Shown here: piece after piece, positions 54,084 through 62,922 of the stretch
Layout: every line of letters begins with the position of its first letter
How positions within the stretch are numbered: position 1 is the first letter of the stretch
Assembly (NCBI RefSeq): GCF_014646115.1
Contig: NZ_BMMV01000026.1
Location: 1-64,000 of the forward strand
Direction: 5' to 3'
Length of the DNA: 64,000 bases
DNA from: Streptomyces camponoticapitis
Lineage (GTDB): Bacteria > Actinomycetota > Actinomycetes > Streptomycetales > Streptomycetaceae
The notes under the pieces: model-generated
Seen by the model: only the letters and a program-made list of their open reading frames with translations
Told to the model about the DNA's origin: nothing
The model's database searches: none
Translations under genes and position numbers: made by a program

Positions 54084-57000
54084 TCACCGGGTGCGGTAGG
54101 CGTCGATGATTGTCTGGTCCGACGTGTTGCCGTCGCGGTCGCGGACCGTCGATCGCAGTGAGACCGACCCGCCGGCGGCCGGGTTCACCACGGTGATCTC
54201 GCCGTGCCGGACCACTGTGGGCCGCCAGGACTTTCCGCCGTCGTAGGACACGGACACCGTGAGCGAGGCGGGGCTGCGGCCGGCGGCCGACCTCTGCACG
54301 GTGACCGGCACTTGGTACCGGACGCCGGCCGGCGCCGAGGACGCGAGGTCGAGCCGGGGCTTGTAGCGCACCACGCCGACCGGGACGGACACGGGCGAGG
54401 AGGTGCGGGCCGAGGTGAACTCGGCCCGCCAGGTCACCGTCGAGGAGACGGAGGCGACCCCGGCCGAGGCACGGCCGACGGTGGTCTCCAGGCGGTATCG
54501 GGCCTTGCCCGGGGGCAGTTCGAATCGCACCTCGTCGAGTGGGCCGTCAGCCGTGGCGTAGAGCTTGCCGTCGCGGTGGAGCGTGGTGGTGGCGGAGGCG
54601 GTGTCGTACAGACTGCCTCCGGCGTGCCCCGCGCCGTCGGTGAACGGAGCGATGCTCCCGGCGAGCGTGTCGCCGTCCCGGACCAGCCCGCCGCCGTTGC
54701 CGAGCGACGGCCCGAACACCCCGGTGTTGAAGGTCTCCGTGCGGCTCGCCCCGGCGGCGTAGCGACGCGCGGGCAACTGGTACTCGGCGAGTTCGCGGCC
54801 GTTGGTGGGATCGAGCTGCTGGGTGTGCCCGCCCCAGACGTAGCCGCCCTGGACGTACACCGTCCGGGTGCTCGGCAGATCGCTGTAGGCGCCCACGGCG
54901 GCGGTGCCGGTGCCTGGCAGCAGGGTCCAGTTCGCCCCCAGCGCCCCAGCTACCGACGCACCTTGACGGATCGTCAGCTTCGCCAGGTCGCGCTTCTTCA
55001 CGTGCTGGACGTGACCGGTGTAGAAGCTGTCGCGCAGGGTGTGGGCCACGTGGTACTCGTTCGAGCCGCTCTGCCAGTGCGAGAGGAAGTACGACGTCAC
55101 CTCGCCGCGCGCCGGCGGGTCGCCGATCAGAGCCGTGCGGGTGTCGCCCAGGCCCGAGACGAGCCCGATGCTGGAGAAGGTCTCACTGCCGCCGGAGCGC
55201 ACCGCGGTCGATATGAACGTGGAGACACCGGTGGCCTCCGGATCCGGCAGGGTCACTTCGACCGGCCGCGCGTCGCGCGCGTCGAAGGAGACCGTCATGT
55301 CGCGGTCGACGGTCAGCTTCGGGGCCACGAGGTTGTCGATGCCTCCGGTCTCGGCGAAGTAACGCCCCGTCAGGGTGTAGTCACCGGCGGGCAGTTCCAC
55401 GGTGGCCGTACCGTCCTCGCCCCTGAGCAGCACGAAGGAGTCGTTGCCGATACCGCTGAACCAGGCGGCCCAGCCGAAGTAGTCCGGGGGCAGACCGTCG
55501 CGTCCGGTCGCCTTCACCGTGACCTCGTAGGTGTTCGCGGCCCGGTCCAGACCGCCCACGCTGCGGACCGTGGCGCCGCCGCCGGTGGCGACGACCGTCA
55601 CCGCGAACGCGCCGGTCGTCTCACCGCCGACCCGGGGGTCCGCGGTCACCTCGACACCGGCGGTGCCGCCCGCGGGTACGGTGACCTGGTCGCTGCCGAG
55701 CGTGAACAGGCCCTCGGGGGCGGGGGCGGCGTTCGGACCGGCGGCGGTGGCTGTCAGATCGAGGGTGACAGGCTGGTCGCCGAGGTTGCGGTAGGTGACG
55801 GTACGGGTGCGGGTCTCGTCGTCGGTGTGCGGCCACTCGAACTCACCGAAGTTCAGCGGACCGGGCTCGGCGACGACCGTCTGCTTGGTGGCCCGGGTCA
55901 GGTCGATGCGCCCGGTGCCCTGCTCGTACGCGCCTTGGTCGCCGGGCAGCGCGGAGCCGGTCAGCAGTGCCTTGACGCGCGAACCGCTCCAGTCCGGGTG
56001 CCGCTGCATGAGCAGTGCCGCCGCCCCCGCCACGTGCGGGGTGGCCATCGAGGTGCCCTCAAGAGTGACGTAACCGGGCGCCGGGTGCGGGTCGTTCGGG
56101 CGGGTGCCCTCAGCGGCGGCAGCGGTGATCGCGACGCCGGGCGCGGTGACGTCGGGCTTGACGCCGCCGTCCGCGCGCGGTCCGCGCGAGGAGAAGGATG
56201 CGAGGGCGTCCTCCTTGTCGACCGCGCCCACGGTCAGCGCGGCCTCGGCCACGCCCGGGGTCGACAAGGTGCCCGAGCCGGAGCCGGAGTTGCCTGCGGC
56301 GATGACGAACAGCGCCTGGTCGGACAGTGCCTCGACGGCCTCTTCCAGCGGGTCGCTGCCCGGTTCGTCGGCGGAGCCGAGGGACATGTTGACGACGTCG
56401 GCGCCCTGCGCGACGGCCCACTCCATACCGGCCAGGATGCCCGAAGTCAGGCCGGAGCCCGCGGCGTTGAGGACCTTGCCGTTGATCAGCCGGGCCCCCG
56501 GTGCGACGCCCTTGTACCGGCCGCCGGAGCCCGCCCCGGTGCCGGCGGCGGTCGAGGCCACGTGCGTGCCGTGCCCGTTGGCGTCCTGGAGTTCGGTGTC
56601 GGTGGAGAAGTTCCGCTCGGCGACGACCTGGCCCGCGAGGTCGGGGTGGGTGGAGTCGATGCCGGTGTCCAGGACGGCGATCTTCACGCCGGTGCCGTCG
56701 AAGCCGGCCTCCCACTGGCCGGGCGCCCCGATCTGCGGCACGCTCACATCGAGCGCGGCGGTCATCACGCGGTCCAGACGCAAGGAGGCGACTCCCGGGG
56801 CGAGTTCGGTGGTGCGGTCCGCGGTGTCGGTGAGCGCGGCCCAGGCCGGCGCCGCCTCCCCGGGGGCCAGCACGACGGCGTCCGAGTCCACGGACGGCAG
56901 TGCGCGCACCTTCGCGTCGGTGTCCGCGCGCAGCCGCCGTTGGGCCGCGGCGTCGTCCGCGGTGTAGCGCACGAGCACGGGCGCGCCGCCGTCCGCGATC

Positions 57001-57398
57001 TCGCGGTACTCGGGCCGGTTCAGCTCCGCGACGTCGAACAGGTTCAGGTCCACCTTGCCCGCGTCGATCAGCGCCTCGGCGTCGGCGGGGACGACATAGG
57101 TGTGGTCGCCGGTGCGGCCGATCTGGACGGAGATTCCGGCGCGGCCCTTGGCGGGCAGGATGCCGACCGCGGCGCCCTCACCGTCCAGCACGACCTTGTC
57201 GCCCGTGATCAGCGTGACGGTGGTGTGGCCCGGGGCCGTCTGCGAGACGGTCGTGAGAGCGCCGCCCATGGGGGAGCCGGGGCCCGCCGCCGCGGCCGGG
57301 ACGGTGGTAGGGCCCGCCATCAGAGCCGCCGTCATCAGCAGAGCCCCGGACCAGGCCGGGACATGGGCGAGCCGTCGGGTTCTTCGTGGTGCCAGCAA
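54084..57398 (-). CDS. secreted subtilisin-like serine protease (S8), multidomain
   Basis: A 1104-residue secreted peptidase. A signal peptide (1-38, ending 'VPAAAAGP') and a prodomain-like region precede the S8 domain, which has Asp244 in 'AVLDTGIDSTHPD', His276 in 'NGHGTHVAST', oxyanion Asn370 in 'IAAGNSGS' and Ser450 in 'EGTSMATPHVAGAAAL', so all catalytic residues are present. About 600 residues of beta-rich C-terminal domains follow, ending in an Ig-like 'SYDGGKSWRPTVV' module. Such large Streptomyces subtilisins degrade extracellular protein. It is followed by a good terminator. Confidence 0.92.
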   Translation of the reverse strand: MLAPRRTRRLAHVPAWSGALLMTAALMAGPTTVPAAAAGPGSPMGGALTTVSQTAPGHTTVTLITGDKVVLDGEGAAVGILPAKGRAGISVQIGRTGDHTYVVPADAEALIDAGKVDLNLFDVAELNRPEYREIADGGAPVLVRYTADDAAAQRRLRADTDAKVRALPSVDSDAVVLAPGEAAPAWAALTDTADRTTELAPGVASLRLDRVMTAALDVSVPQIGAPGQWEAGFDGTGVKIAVLDTGIDSTHPDLAGQVVAERNFSTDTELQDANGHGTHVASTAAGTGAGSGGRYKGVAPGARLINGKVLNAAGSGLTSGILAGMEWAVAQGADVVNMSLGSADEPGSDPLEEAVEALSDQALFVIAAGNSGSGSGTLSTPGVAEAALTVGAVDKEDALASFSSRGPRADGGVKPDVTAPGVAITAAAAEGTRPNDPHPAPGYVTLEGTSMATPHVAGAAALLMQRHPDWSGSRVKALLTGSALPGDQGAYEQGTGRIDLTRATKQTVVAEPGPLNFGEFEWPHTDDETRTRTVTYRNLGDQPVTLDLTATAAGPNAAPAPEGLFTLGSDQVTVPAGGTAGVEVTADPRVGGETTGAFAVTVVATGGGATVRSVGGLDRAANTYEVTVKATGRDGLPPDYFGWAAWFSGIGNDSFVLLRGEDGTATVELPAGDYTLTGRYFAETGGIDNLVAPKLTVDRDMTVSFDARDARPVEVTLPDPEATGVSTFISTAVRSGGSETFSSIGLVSGLGDTRTALIGDPPARGEVTSYFLSHWQSGSNEYHVAHTLRDSFYTGHVQHVKKRDLAKLTIRQGASVAGALGANWTLLPGTGTAAVGAYSDLPSTRTVYVQGGYVWGGHTQQLDPTNGRELAEYQLPARRYAAGASRTETFNTGVFGPSLGNGGGLVRDGDTLAGSIAPFTDGAGHAGGSLYDTASATTTLHRDGKLYATADGPLDEVRFELPPGKARYRLETTVGRASAGVASVSSTVTWRAEFTSARTSSPVSVPVGVVRYKPRLDLASSAPAGVRYQVPVTVQRSAAGRSPASLTVSVSYDGGKSWRPTVVRHGEITVVNPAAGGSVSLRSTVRDRDGNTSDQTIIDAYRTR

Positions 57399-57707
57399 GA
57401 TCGTCCCTGTCTGTGGGTGGGAAGCAGCGTGGTGTGACGTCGTGCGGTGCCGTGACAGCCGTGCCTGAAAACGTTGTCAGGGCCGTGTCATGCTGCCCAT
57501 GGCCCCTCAGCCGGAAACGAGCTCGTTGCCCGCTTAACTGTCCGTCGCACGCAAGGAGTTGAGACGCGGTTCGCCGTCGCGACCGGTGCCGTGCCGGGGA
57601 CGGGGACGGCACGCCGTGTTCCCATTCAGACAGTGACGGACGAGTTGGCGAACCAGGCCTCGCGGAGCTTGACCTTCGAGTCGGGTCGAATCTTTACGGT
57701 CGGCGGC
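57399..57707. other. divergent region between S8 protease and MerR genes
   Basis: 309 bp holding the promoters of both genes. The MerR-type promoter at 57669-57699 is the only element I can define. No ribosome binding site suggests a further gene, although the frame upstream of the MerR start stays open. Confidence 0.5.
57669..57699 (+). promoter_or_regulatory. MerR-type promoter with 19-bp spacer and dyad
   Basis: TTGACC (57669-57674) and TTACGG (57694-57699) are separated by 19 bp, the overlong spacer typical of MerR-controlled promoters. Within it lies the dyad TTCGA-GTCGGG-TCGAA (57675-57690). The -10-like element ends 8 bases before the MerR ATG, so the transcript would be leaderless or nearly so. 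Confidence 0.6.
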
Positions 57708-58511
57708 ATGAGCGAGCTGCGGATTTCTCAGCTCGCCGAACGCACCGGCGTACCGGCGACCACCCTGCGGTTCTACGAGACGTCCGGCCTGTTGCCCGCA
57801 GGCCGGGCCGCTTCCGGCTACCGCCTCTACGGTGAGGACGCGGTCGAGCGGCTGGCGTTCATCGGGGCGGCCAAGCACCTCGGGCTGCCGCTGGAGGAGA
57901 TCGCCGAGTTGCTGTCGGTGCGGGAGTCGGCCGCCTGCCGGGAGGTGAAGGCCGATCTGCGGCCCCGGATCGCAGCCCGCCTGCAAGCGGCAGAGGAGAA
58001 AGCGGCGGAACTCGCGGCGCTCGCCGTGACCCTGCGCGCGAGTCTGGAGCACTTGGACGGGCTGCCGGACCGGTCCGGCAGGTGCGATCCCCTGTGTGGG
58101 CTCCTCGCTCCGGCCAGGCTCACCACCGGGCGGAAGACGGTGTCACGGCGCGGTGGGCATCGAGTCGACATGGCGTTCACACCCGGCCGCCGTGTGGCCG
58201 AGGAGGCAGCCGAGCGGTGGCGCACGGCTCCGGTGGCGTGCTCACTGACCGGTGAGGAGACCACCGAGCGCAGCGCCGCCTGGCACCGGGCCCTGGCGGG
58301 CCCCCGCCGTCATGAGATCCCCGACGGCCTGCGGTTGACGCTGCCGGTGAACCGCACACAGACGGTCGCCGGACTCGCGGCTGCCGAGCAGGGCTGCTGC
58401 GGGTTCTTCGACTTCCGCCTCCACCTGGACGGTCCCGACCTCCACTTGGAGGTCCGTGCCCCCGCCGAGGGCGCCGGTCTGCCGGCTGAACTGTTCGCCG
58501 ACGCCTCTTGA
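57708..58511 (+). CDS. MerR family regulator with C-terminal extension
   Basis: A 267-residue regulator. The MerR winged HTH is 'RISQLAERTGVPATTLRFYETSGLLPAGRAASGYRLYGEDAVERLAFI' (about 5-52), followed by the coiled-coil dimer helix. Cysteines at 'AACREVK', 'GRCDPLCG' and 'EQGCCGFF' could bind a metal or thiol. The extra C-terminal domain of about 110 residues ('SLTGEETTERSAAWHRAL' to 'LHLEVRAPAE') is seen in a Streptomyces subgroup; its role is unknown. It is probably autoregulated through the 19-bp-spacer promoter directly upstream. The ATG at 57708 gives the standard N-terminus. Confidence 0.88.
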   Translation: MSELRISQLAERTGVPATTLRFYETSGLLPAGRAASGYRLYGEDAVERLAFIGAAKHLGLPLEEIAELLSVRESAACREVKADLRPRIAARLQAAEEKAAELAALAVTLRASLEHLDGLPDRSGRCDPLCGLLAPARLTTGRKTVSRRGGHRVDMAFTPGRRVAEEAAERWRTAPVACSLTGEETTERSAAWHRALAGPRRHEIPDGLRLTLPVNRTQTVAGLAAAEQGCCGFFDFRLHLDGPDLHLEVRAPAEGAGLPAELFADAS

Positions 58512-58779
58512 GTCTCCCCTCTGTCCGGCTCCTGCCCGCCCCCCTGCCGTCCTGGGCGTGCCGGCGTATCTCGAAGATCGCACGACAGGGGTATTGCCTC
58601 TGTGTGGCAGGAGGTTGACGGAGTGTCAGGACTGTGTCGCGGTCATGACATCATCCGGGAACGCTTGTTCCGCCCGAACGCCCGGGGCCATCGTCGTGGT
58701 GCGGCCTACGACCCCGTACGCCGTACTCACCCCGGCGCGTGACCACCAAGCGCGCCACCGTTCGAGGAGGACCCTCTCG

Positions 58780-59991
58780 ATGGCAGCAGTACGCGACACC
58801 AAGCGGCGGGCCGCCGTGGCGATCACCACCGCGGCGACCCTGGCGGCGGTACTCGGTGCGGGCCTGGCCGCACCCGCCCAGGCCGCCCCGGCGGAAGGCA
58901 GGATCCTGCACGCCGGTGCGGCCGAGGCGGTGCCCGGGAGCTACATCGTCACGCTGAAGCAGACGGCCGGACTCAAGGCGTCAACAACCCAGGGCAAGAA
59001 GCTGATAGCGGGTTACGGGGGCCAGATCAAGCGCACCTACACGTCGGCTCTCAACGGCTACGCCGCCACTCTCAGCAGCGCCGAGGCCAGGCGGCTCGCC
59101 GCGGACCCGGCGGTCGCGACCGTCGAGCAGGACCAGAGGGTCCACTCGACCGCCACCCAGACCAACGCGCCCTGGGGTCTTGACCGTATCGACCAGCCGA
59201 ACCTGCCGCTGAACGGCACGTACAACTACCCGGACTCGGCGGGCGGCGGCACGACGGTCTACGTTCTCGACACCGGCGTGCGCATCACCCACCAGGAGAT
59301 CAGCGGCCGGGCGTCGTACGGCTGGGACTTCGTCGACAACGACGCCAACGCCCAGGACGGTGCGGGCCACGGCACGCACGTTGCCACGACCGTCGCGGGC
59401 ACCACCTACGGCGCGGCGAAGAAGGCGAAGATCGTCGCCGTGCGCGTCCTCGGCAACAACGGCTCCGGCACGACCGCCGGGGTCATCGCCGGCGTCGACT
59501 GGATCACCGCCAACCACGTCGCCTCCTCCGTCGCCAACGTCTCGCTCGGCGGCGGGGCCAGCACCACGCTGGACGACGCGGTGCGCAGATCTATCGCGTC
59601 CGGCGTCACCTACTCCATCGCGGCCGGCAATTCGGGCGCGCTCGCGTCCAACTACTCACCCGCCCGGGTGTCGACCGCGATCACGGTCGGCGCCACCACC
59701 AGGACCGACGCGCGGGCCACGTACTCCAACTACGGACCCACCGTGGACATCTTCGCGCCCGGCTCCAGCATCACGGCCGGCTGGAACACCTCCGACAGCG
59801 CCACCTACACCGGCAACGGCACCTCCTTCGCCGCGCCGCACGTGTCGGGCGCCGCCGCCATCTATCTGACCAACCACCCGGGTGCCTCCCCGGCGGCTGT
59901 CGCCACCGCGCTGGTGAACGGCGCGACGTCCAACGTCATCACGGGAGTCGGCACCGGCTCCCCTAACAAGCTCCTCAAGCTCGTCCCGTAA
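58780..59991 (+). CDS. secreted subtilisin-like protease, proteinase K type
   Basis: A 403-residue secreted S8 peptidase. Signal peptide 1-36 ('LGAGLAAPAQAAPAE'), inhibitor I9 propeptide about 50-122 ('GSYIVTLKQTAGLKAS' to 'VEQDQRVH'), and a mature proteinase K/aqualysin-like domain with Asp164 in 'YVLDTGVRITH', His197 in 'GHGTHVATTVAG', Asn284 in 'AAGNSGA' and Ser349 in 'GTSFAAPHVSG'. The start at 58780 follows GAGGAGG. It would be autoprocessed after export. A very strong hairpin lies downstream at 60148-60191. Confidence 0.94.
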   Translation: MAAVRDTKRRAAVAITTAATLAAVLGAGLAAPAQAAPAEGRILHAGAAEAVPGSYIVTLKQTAGLKASTTQGKKLIAGYGGQIKRTYTSALNGYAATLSSAEARRLAADPAVATVEQDQRVHSTATQTNAPWGLDRIDQPNLPLNGTYNYPDSAGGGTTVYVLDTGVRITHQEISGRASYGWDFVDNDANAQDGAGHGTHVATTVAGTTYGAAKKAKIVAVRVLGNNGSGTTAGVIAGVDWITANHVASSVANVSLGGGASTTLDDAVRRSIASGVTYSIAAGNSGALASNYSPARVSTAITVGATTRTDARATYSNYGPTVDIFAPGSSITAGWNTSDSATYTGNGTSFAAPHVSGAAAIYLTNHPGASPAAVATALVNGATSNVITGVGTGSPNKLLKLVP

Positions 59992-60147
59992 CAACAACCA
60001 CCGCACCACCGCACCGCTGTACACCGCACGACGGCCGGGGACCCGGGCGTGGGACAGTACGCCTCCCGCTCCCGGGTCCTGTTGAGCCCTTCATCGTTCT
60101 CCAGCAGGAGTGGACGTGGTTTCGAGTGGCGGTGTGCGTTCTTGCTT

Positions 60148-60191
60148 ACCTCGGCCGTCACAGCCGGGACGTCGGCTGTGACGGCCGAGGT
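60148..60191. terminator. very strong hairpin, perfect 19-bp stem
   Basis: ACCTCGGCCGTCACAGCCG and its exact complement in reverse, with a 6-base loop GGACGT. It lies 157 bp after the subtilisin stop and 96 bp before the DUF4190 start, and is probably the subtilisin terminator, working in both directions. Confidence 0.75.
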
Positions 60192-60286
60192 GGTGGCGCG
60201 GTCTCGCCGTGCGCGTGTCCCCGCCGCGTTCGGGGGCATGCGGAGGTGGACCGGACGCACGCGTCCACCAACGGAGGGTGAAGACG

Positions 60287-60706
60287 ATGTCCCTGCCCAA
60301 CTACCCCCACCAAGCGGCCGACGGCACGTCCCCGCACACGACGCCCGAGCCCGCGCCCGCCCGGAGCAACGCCCTCGCGGTGGCCGCGCTGGTGCTGGGC
60401 ATCATCGCGGTTCTCCTCTTCTGGACAGTCGTGGGCGGGATCTTCCTGGGCCTGCTCGCCGTGGTGCTCGGCATCATCGGTGCCCGCCGGGCGCGTGGAG
60501 GCCGGGCGCCCCGCCGCACCATGGCGATAGTCGGCGCCGTCCTCGGAGCAGTGGGACTCGTGGCCTCGACGGTGATCGTCATCATCGGCGTGTCACTGTT
60601 CAACTCGGAGGAGTTCGACAACTTCAACGACTGCATGGAGCACGCCAACAGCCAGAGCGAGAAGGACCAGTGCGCCGAGGACTTCTCCAAGGACGTGGAG
60701 AACTGA
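60287..60706 (+). CDS. DUF4190-type membrane protein
   Basis: A 139-residue protein: a Pro-rich disordered N-terminus (1-27), then two hydrophobic segments with the DUF4190 pattern ('ALAVAALVLGIIAVLLFW' and 'VGGIFLGLLAVVLGIIGARRA'), a third helix 'TMAIVGAVLGAVGLVASTVIVIIGVSLF', and an acidic, probably extracellular tail with two cysteines ('NDCMEHANSQSEKDQCAEDF') likely to pair. The ATG at 60287 follows GGAGGG. Functions in this family are not established. Confidence 0.85.
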   Translation: MSLPNYPHQAADGTSPHTTPEPAPARSNALAVAALVLGIIAVLLFWTVVGGIFLGLLAVVLGIIGARRARGGRAPRRTMAIVGAVLGAVGLVASTVIVIIGVSLFNSEEFDNFNDCMEHANSQSEKDQCAEDFSKDVEN

Positions 60707-60917
60707 CCGCACACGCGACAGTGTTGACGCCATCGGAAGGCTGCTCCGCGTCAACGGATCACGCCGGCCGAGGAGTTACGTGCCGCCTCCCCGCGCGATC
60801 CCCGTGCCCCGCAGCGAGGTCCGGGTGCACGGGGAGGCGGTCGATGACCGCTTCGACCCGGGCCGGGAGGGCCGGGCAGCGGCGAACTCCGCCAGTCGCG
60901 GCCGTTGTCGTACGCGA

Positions 60918-61788
60918 CTATCGCGCCGGGTTCCGCCGCTGAGGTGCGTCAGGTGCGCTGATGGATCCCAGCAGGGCCAGGGCGTCCGCGGAGGGGGAGC
61001 CTGGCTCCGCGTGCAGGATGATGAGCTGCTGTCCCGGAGCGCTGCGGATGCTGAGGGCCTCGTGCCGCCAACTCCAACTCTCCTACCAGGGAGTGGTGCA
61101 TCCGCTTGACGTCGTAGGGCGGCACCCGGGTGTACTCACGTGCCCACAGGGAACGGAACTCCGCGCTGCGCACGGACAGTTCTCCGACCAGCTCCAGGAT
61201 GCGAGGGTCCTCGGGGGTGCTAGCGGCCGTGGCCTGAAGGTCGGCGACCGCACGATGCTTGGCCCGCTCCGCGTTCCGGTAGAGCGTCTTCGCTGCGGGG
61301 TCCAGGAAGAGCATGCGCAGCACGTTGTCGCGCCGCGCGAAGTCACGGTAGAGGGCGTCGGTCAACGCGTTCGTGGCCAGCAGGTCTTGGGCGTGGCCGA
61401 TGATGAAGGCCGGCGTGCGGGTCCAGCTTTCGATCAGCTGTCGCAGATGCGGGCGGACACGCTCGACCCGGGACGGTGACTTCGTCCGGCGGGCGGTCGG
61501 CGCCGCGAGCCGGAAGAGCTCCTGCCTCTCCTCTTCCCCCAGTCGCAGGACACGGGCCAGGGACTCCAGTACCCGCGGTGAGGGGCTGAGTTCACGGCCC
61601 TGTTCGATTCGGCTGTAGTAGCTCGGACTGACACCCGCGAGTGTCGCGACCTCGTCGCGCCGCAGGCCGGGAACCCTTCGACGGCCGGCGCTGGGCAGCC
61701 CCGCGTCCGCGGGGCTGAGACGCTCCCTGCCGGAACGCAGGAAGGGACCCAGACCTTCCACCGGGTCGGGGCGGTTGTCATTGGCCAT
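60918..61788 (-). pseudogene. XRE regulator with MmyB-like domain, frameshifted near its C-terminus
   Basis: From the ATG at 61788 the frame encodes an XRE HTH ('LRRDEVATLAGVSPSYYSRIEQGRE', about 42-66) and an MmyB-type ligand-binding domain. After 'HHSLVGELEL' (near 61071) the reading becomes non-conserved and stops at 60949. In the next frame the expected family ending appears: 'WRHEALSIRSAPGQQLIILH' and 'SADALALLGSISAP', stopping at 60918. A single extra base in the ATTGG-type run around 61070-61076 explains it. It may be a real inactivation or a sequencing error. Only the last 45 or so residues are affected, so partial function is possible. Confidence 0.75.
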
Positions 61789-61933
61789 ACTGCCGAGGCT
61801 AGGCGGAAAACGCCCGGAAATGCTCCGCCCATGGTGGGTGCGTTACACCCAGGCATGCGCGGCCAGAACGACCTGCTGTCATATTACGTTTACGGGCACT
61901 TCTCGTCAGCGGGAACGCATTTAGGCTGGTGGC
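61789..61933. promoter_or_regulatory. shared promoter region of two XRE regulators
   Basis: 145 bp between the divergent XRE genes. It contains TGGGTG-CGTTA-CACCCA (61835-61851), a 6-bp dyad that could be a shared operator, and a locally AT-rich stretch around 61880-61892. Regulator binding is inferred. Confidence 0.45.
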
Positions 61934-62812
61934 ATGAGCAATGGGACACCTTTGGGCGATTTCCTGAGAGCCCGCCGAGGAGCGCTCAAGCCTCAGGACG
62001 TAGGCCTGCCCGAATACGGGCGACGTCGGGTACCGGGACTGCGCAGAGAGGAAGTCGCGCTGCTTGCCGGAGTCAGTTCCGACTACTACGTCCGGCTGGA
62101 ACAGGGCCGTGAGAACAGTCCGTCCCCGCAGGTGCTGGAGGCCGTGGCGCAAGCCCTGAAGCTGGGCGCGGAGGCCACCGACCATCTCAACCGACTCTGC
62201 CTCACCGCCTCGCAGCGTCCACGTGACCGGGGCGAGGCGGAGGTCAGCCGGCAGCTGCTACAGCTGATGGACGGGTGGGAGCACACTCCGGCCTTCGTGG
62301 TCGGCCCGGCTCTCGACTTCCTGGCCGGCAACTCCTTGGCCATCGCGCTCCACGACGGGTTCACCCAGTTCGACAACCTCGCCCGCATGGTGTTCGTCGA
62401 TCCGGCGGGGCGTGAGTTCTACCAGGAATGGGAGCGCGCCGCGCAGTCCTGTGTGGCGGAAATCAGGGCCGCCTACGGCCACGATCCCGAATCTTCCCGT
62501 ATCGCCGCCGTCGTGGCCGATCTGTCCGCTCGAAGCGAGGAGTTCGCCGAGCTCTGGGGGATGCACGAAGTCAAGAGCAAATCCCAGGAAGGCAAGCAGC
62601 TCAGGCACCCCGAGGTCGGGGACCTGCACATCAGATTCGCTGCTTTCACGGTCAACGGGGCCGCGCATCAGCAGCTGGTGGTCTACCAGGCCGAACCGGT
62701 CGCCGCGACGGCGGCCGCCTTCGAGACGTTGCGAGCCAGGGCAGCCCTGCCGAACCAAGCTGCCCGGCCCACCGCGCCGCCCACGGCCGACCTCGCCGTC
62801 GAGGAGCGGTAG
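61934..62812 (+). CDS. XRE family regulator with MmyB-like ligand-binding domain
   Basis: A 292-residue regulator. The N-terminal HTH 'GLRREEVALLAGVSSDYYVRLEQGRENSPSPQVLEAVAQAL' (about 35-76) is followed by an MmyB-like domain containing 'TPAFVVGPALDFLAGNSLAIALH' and 'RMVFVDPAGREFYQEWERAA', a PAS-like fold thought to bind fatty acids in this family. It is the intact, divergent paralogue of the frameshifted gene. A flavin reductase family gene follows 110 bp downstream, and in actinomycetes MmyB-type regulators commonly control an adjacent oxidoreductase. Confidence 0.9.
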   Translation: MSNGTPLGDFLRARRGALKPQDVGLPEYGRRRVPGLRREEVALLAGVSSDYYVRLEQGRENSPSPQVLEAVAQALKLGAEATDHLNRLCLTASQRPRDRGEAEVSRQLLQLMDGWEHTPAFVVGPALDFLAGNSLAIALHDGFTQFDNLARMVFVDPAGREFYQEWERAAQSCVAEIRAAYGHDPESSRIAAVVADLSARSEEFAELWGMHEVKSKSQEGKQLRHPEVGDLHIRFAAFTVNGAAHQQLVVYQAEPVAATAAAFETLRARAALPNQAARPTAPPTADLAVEER

Positions 62813-62922
62813 GGAGCGGCGGCCTTCAGCTGGTGCGTGCATCTGCCGACACTCGACGGGAGAGACAGCGCGCGCGTCCACCGTGACGTCGACGCGCACA
62901 TCGCACGGCACCAGGAGCGGAC

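Noticed and set aside
54204..57437. 1077-residue plus-strand frame antisense to the large subtilisin
   Set aside because: It has no signal peptide or domain and is low-complexity Arg/Gly/Val; the minus strand has a full S8 catalytic triad.
60724..60917. Short plus-strand gene between DUF4190 and the XRE gene
   Set aside because: The frame is Arg/Pro-rich without homology, and the segment from 60918 on is better explained as the shifted C-terminus of the XRE regulator on the other strand.
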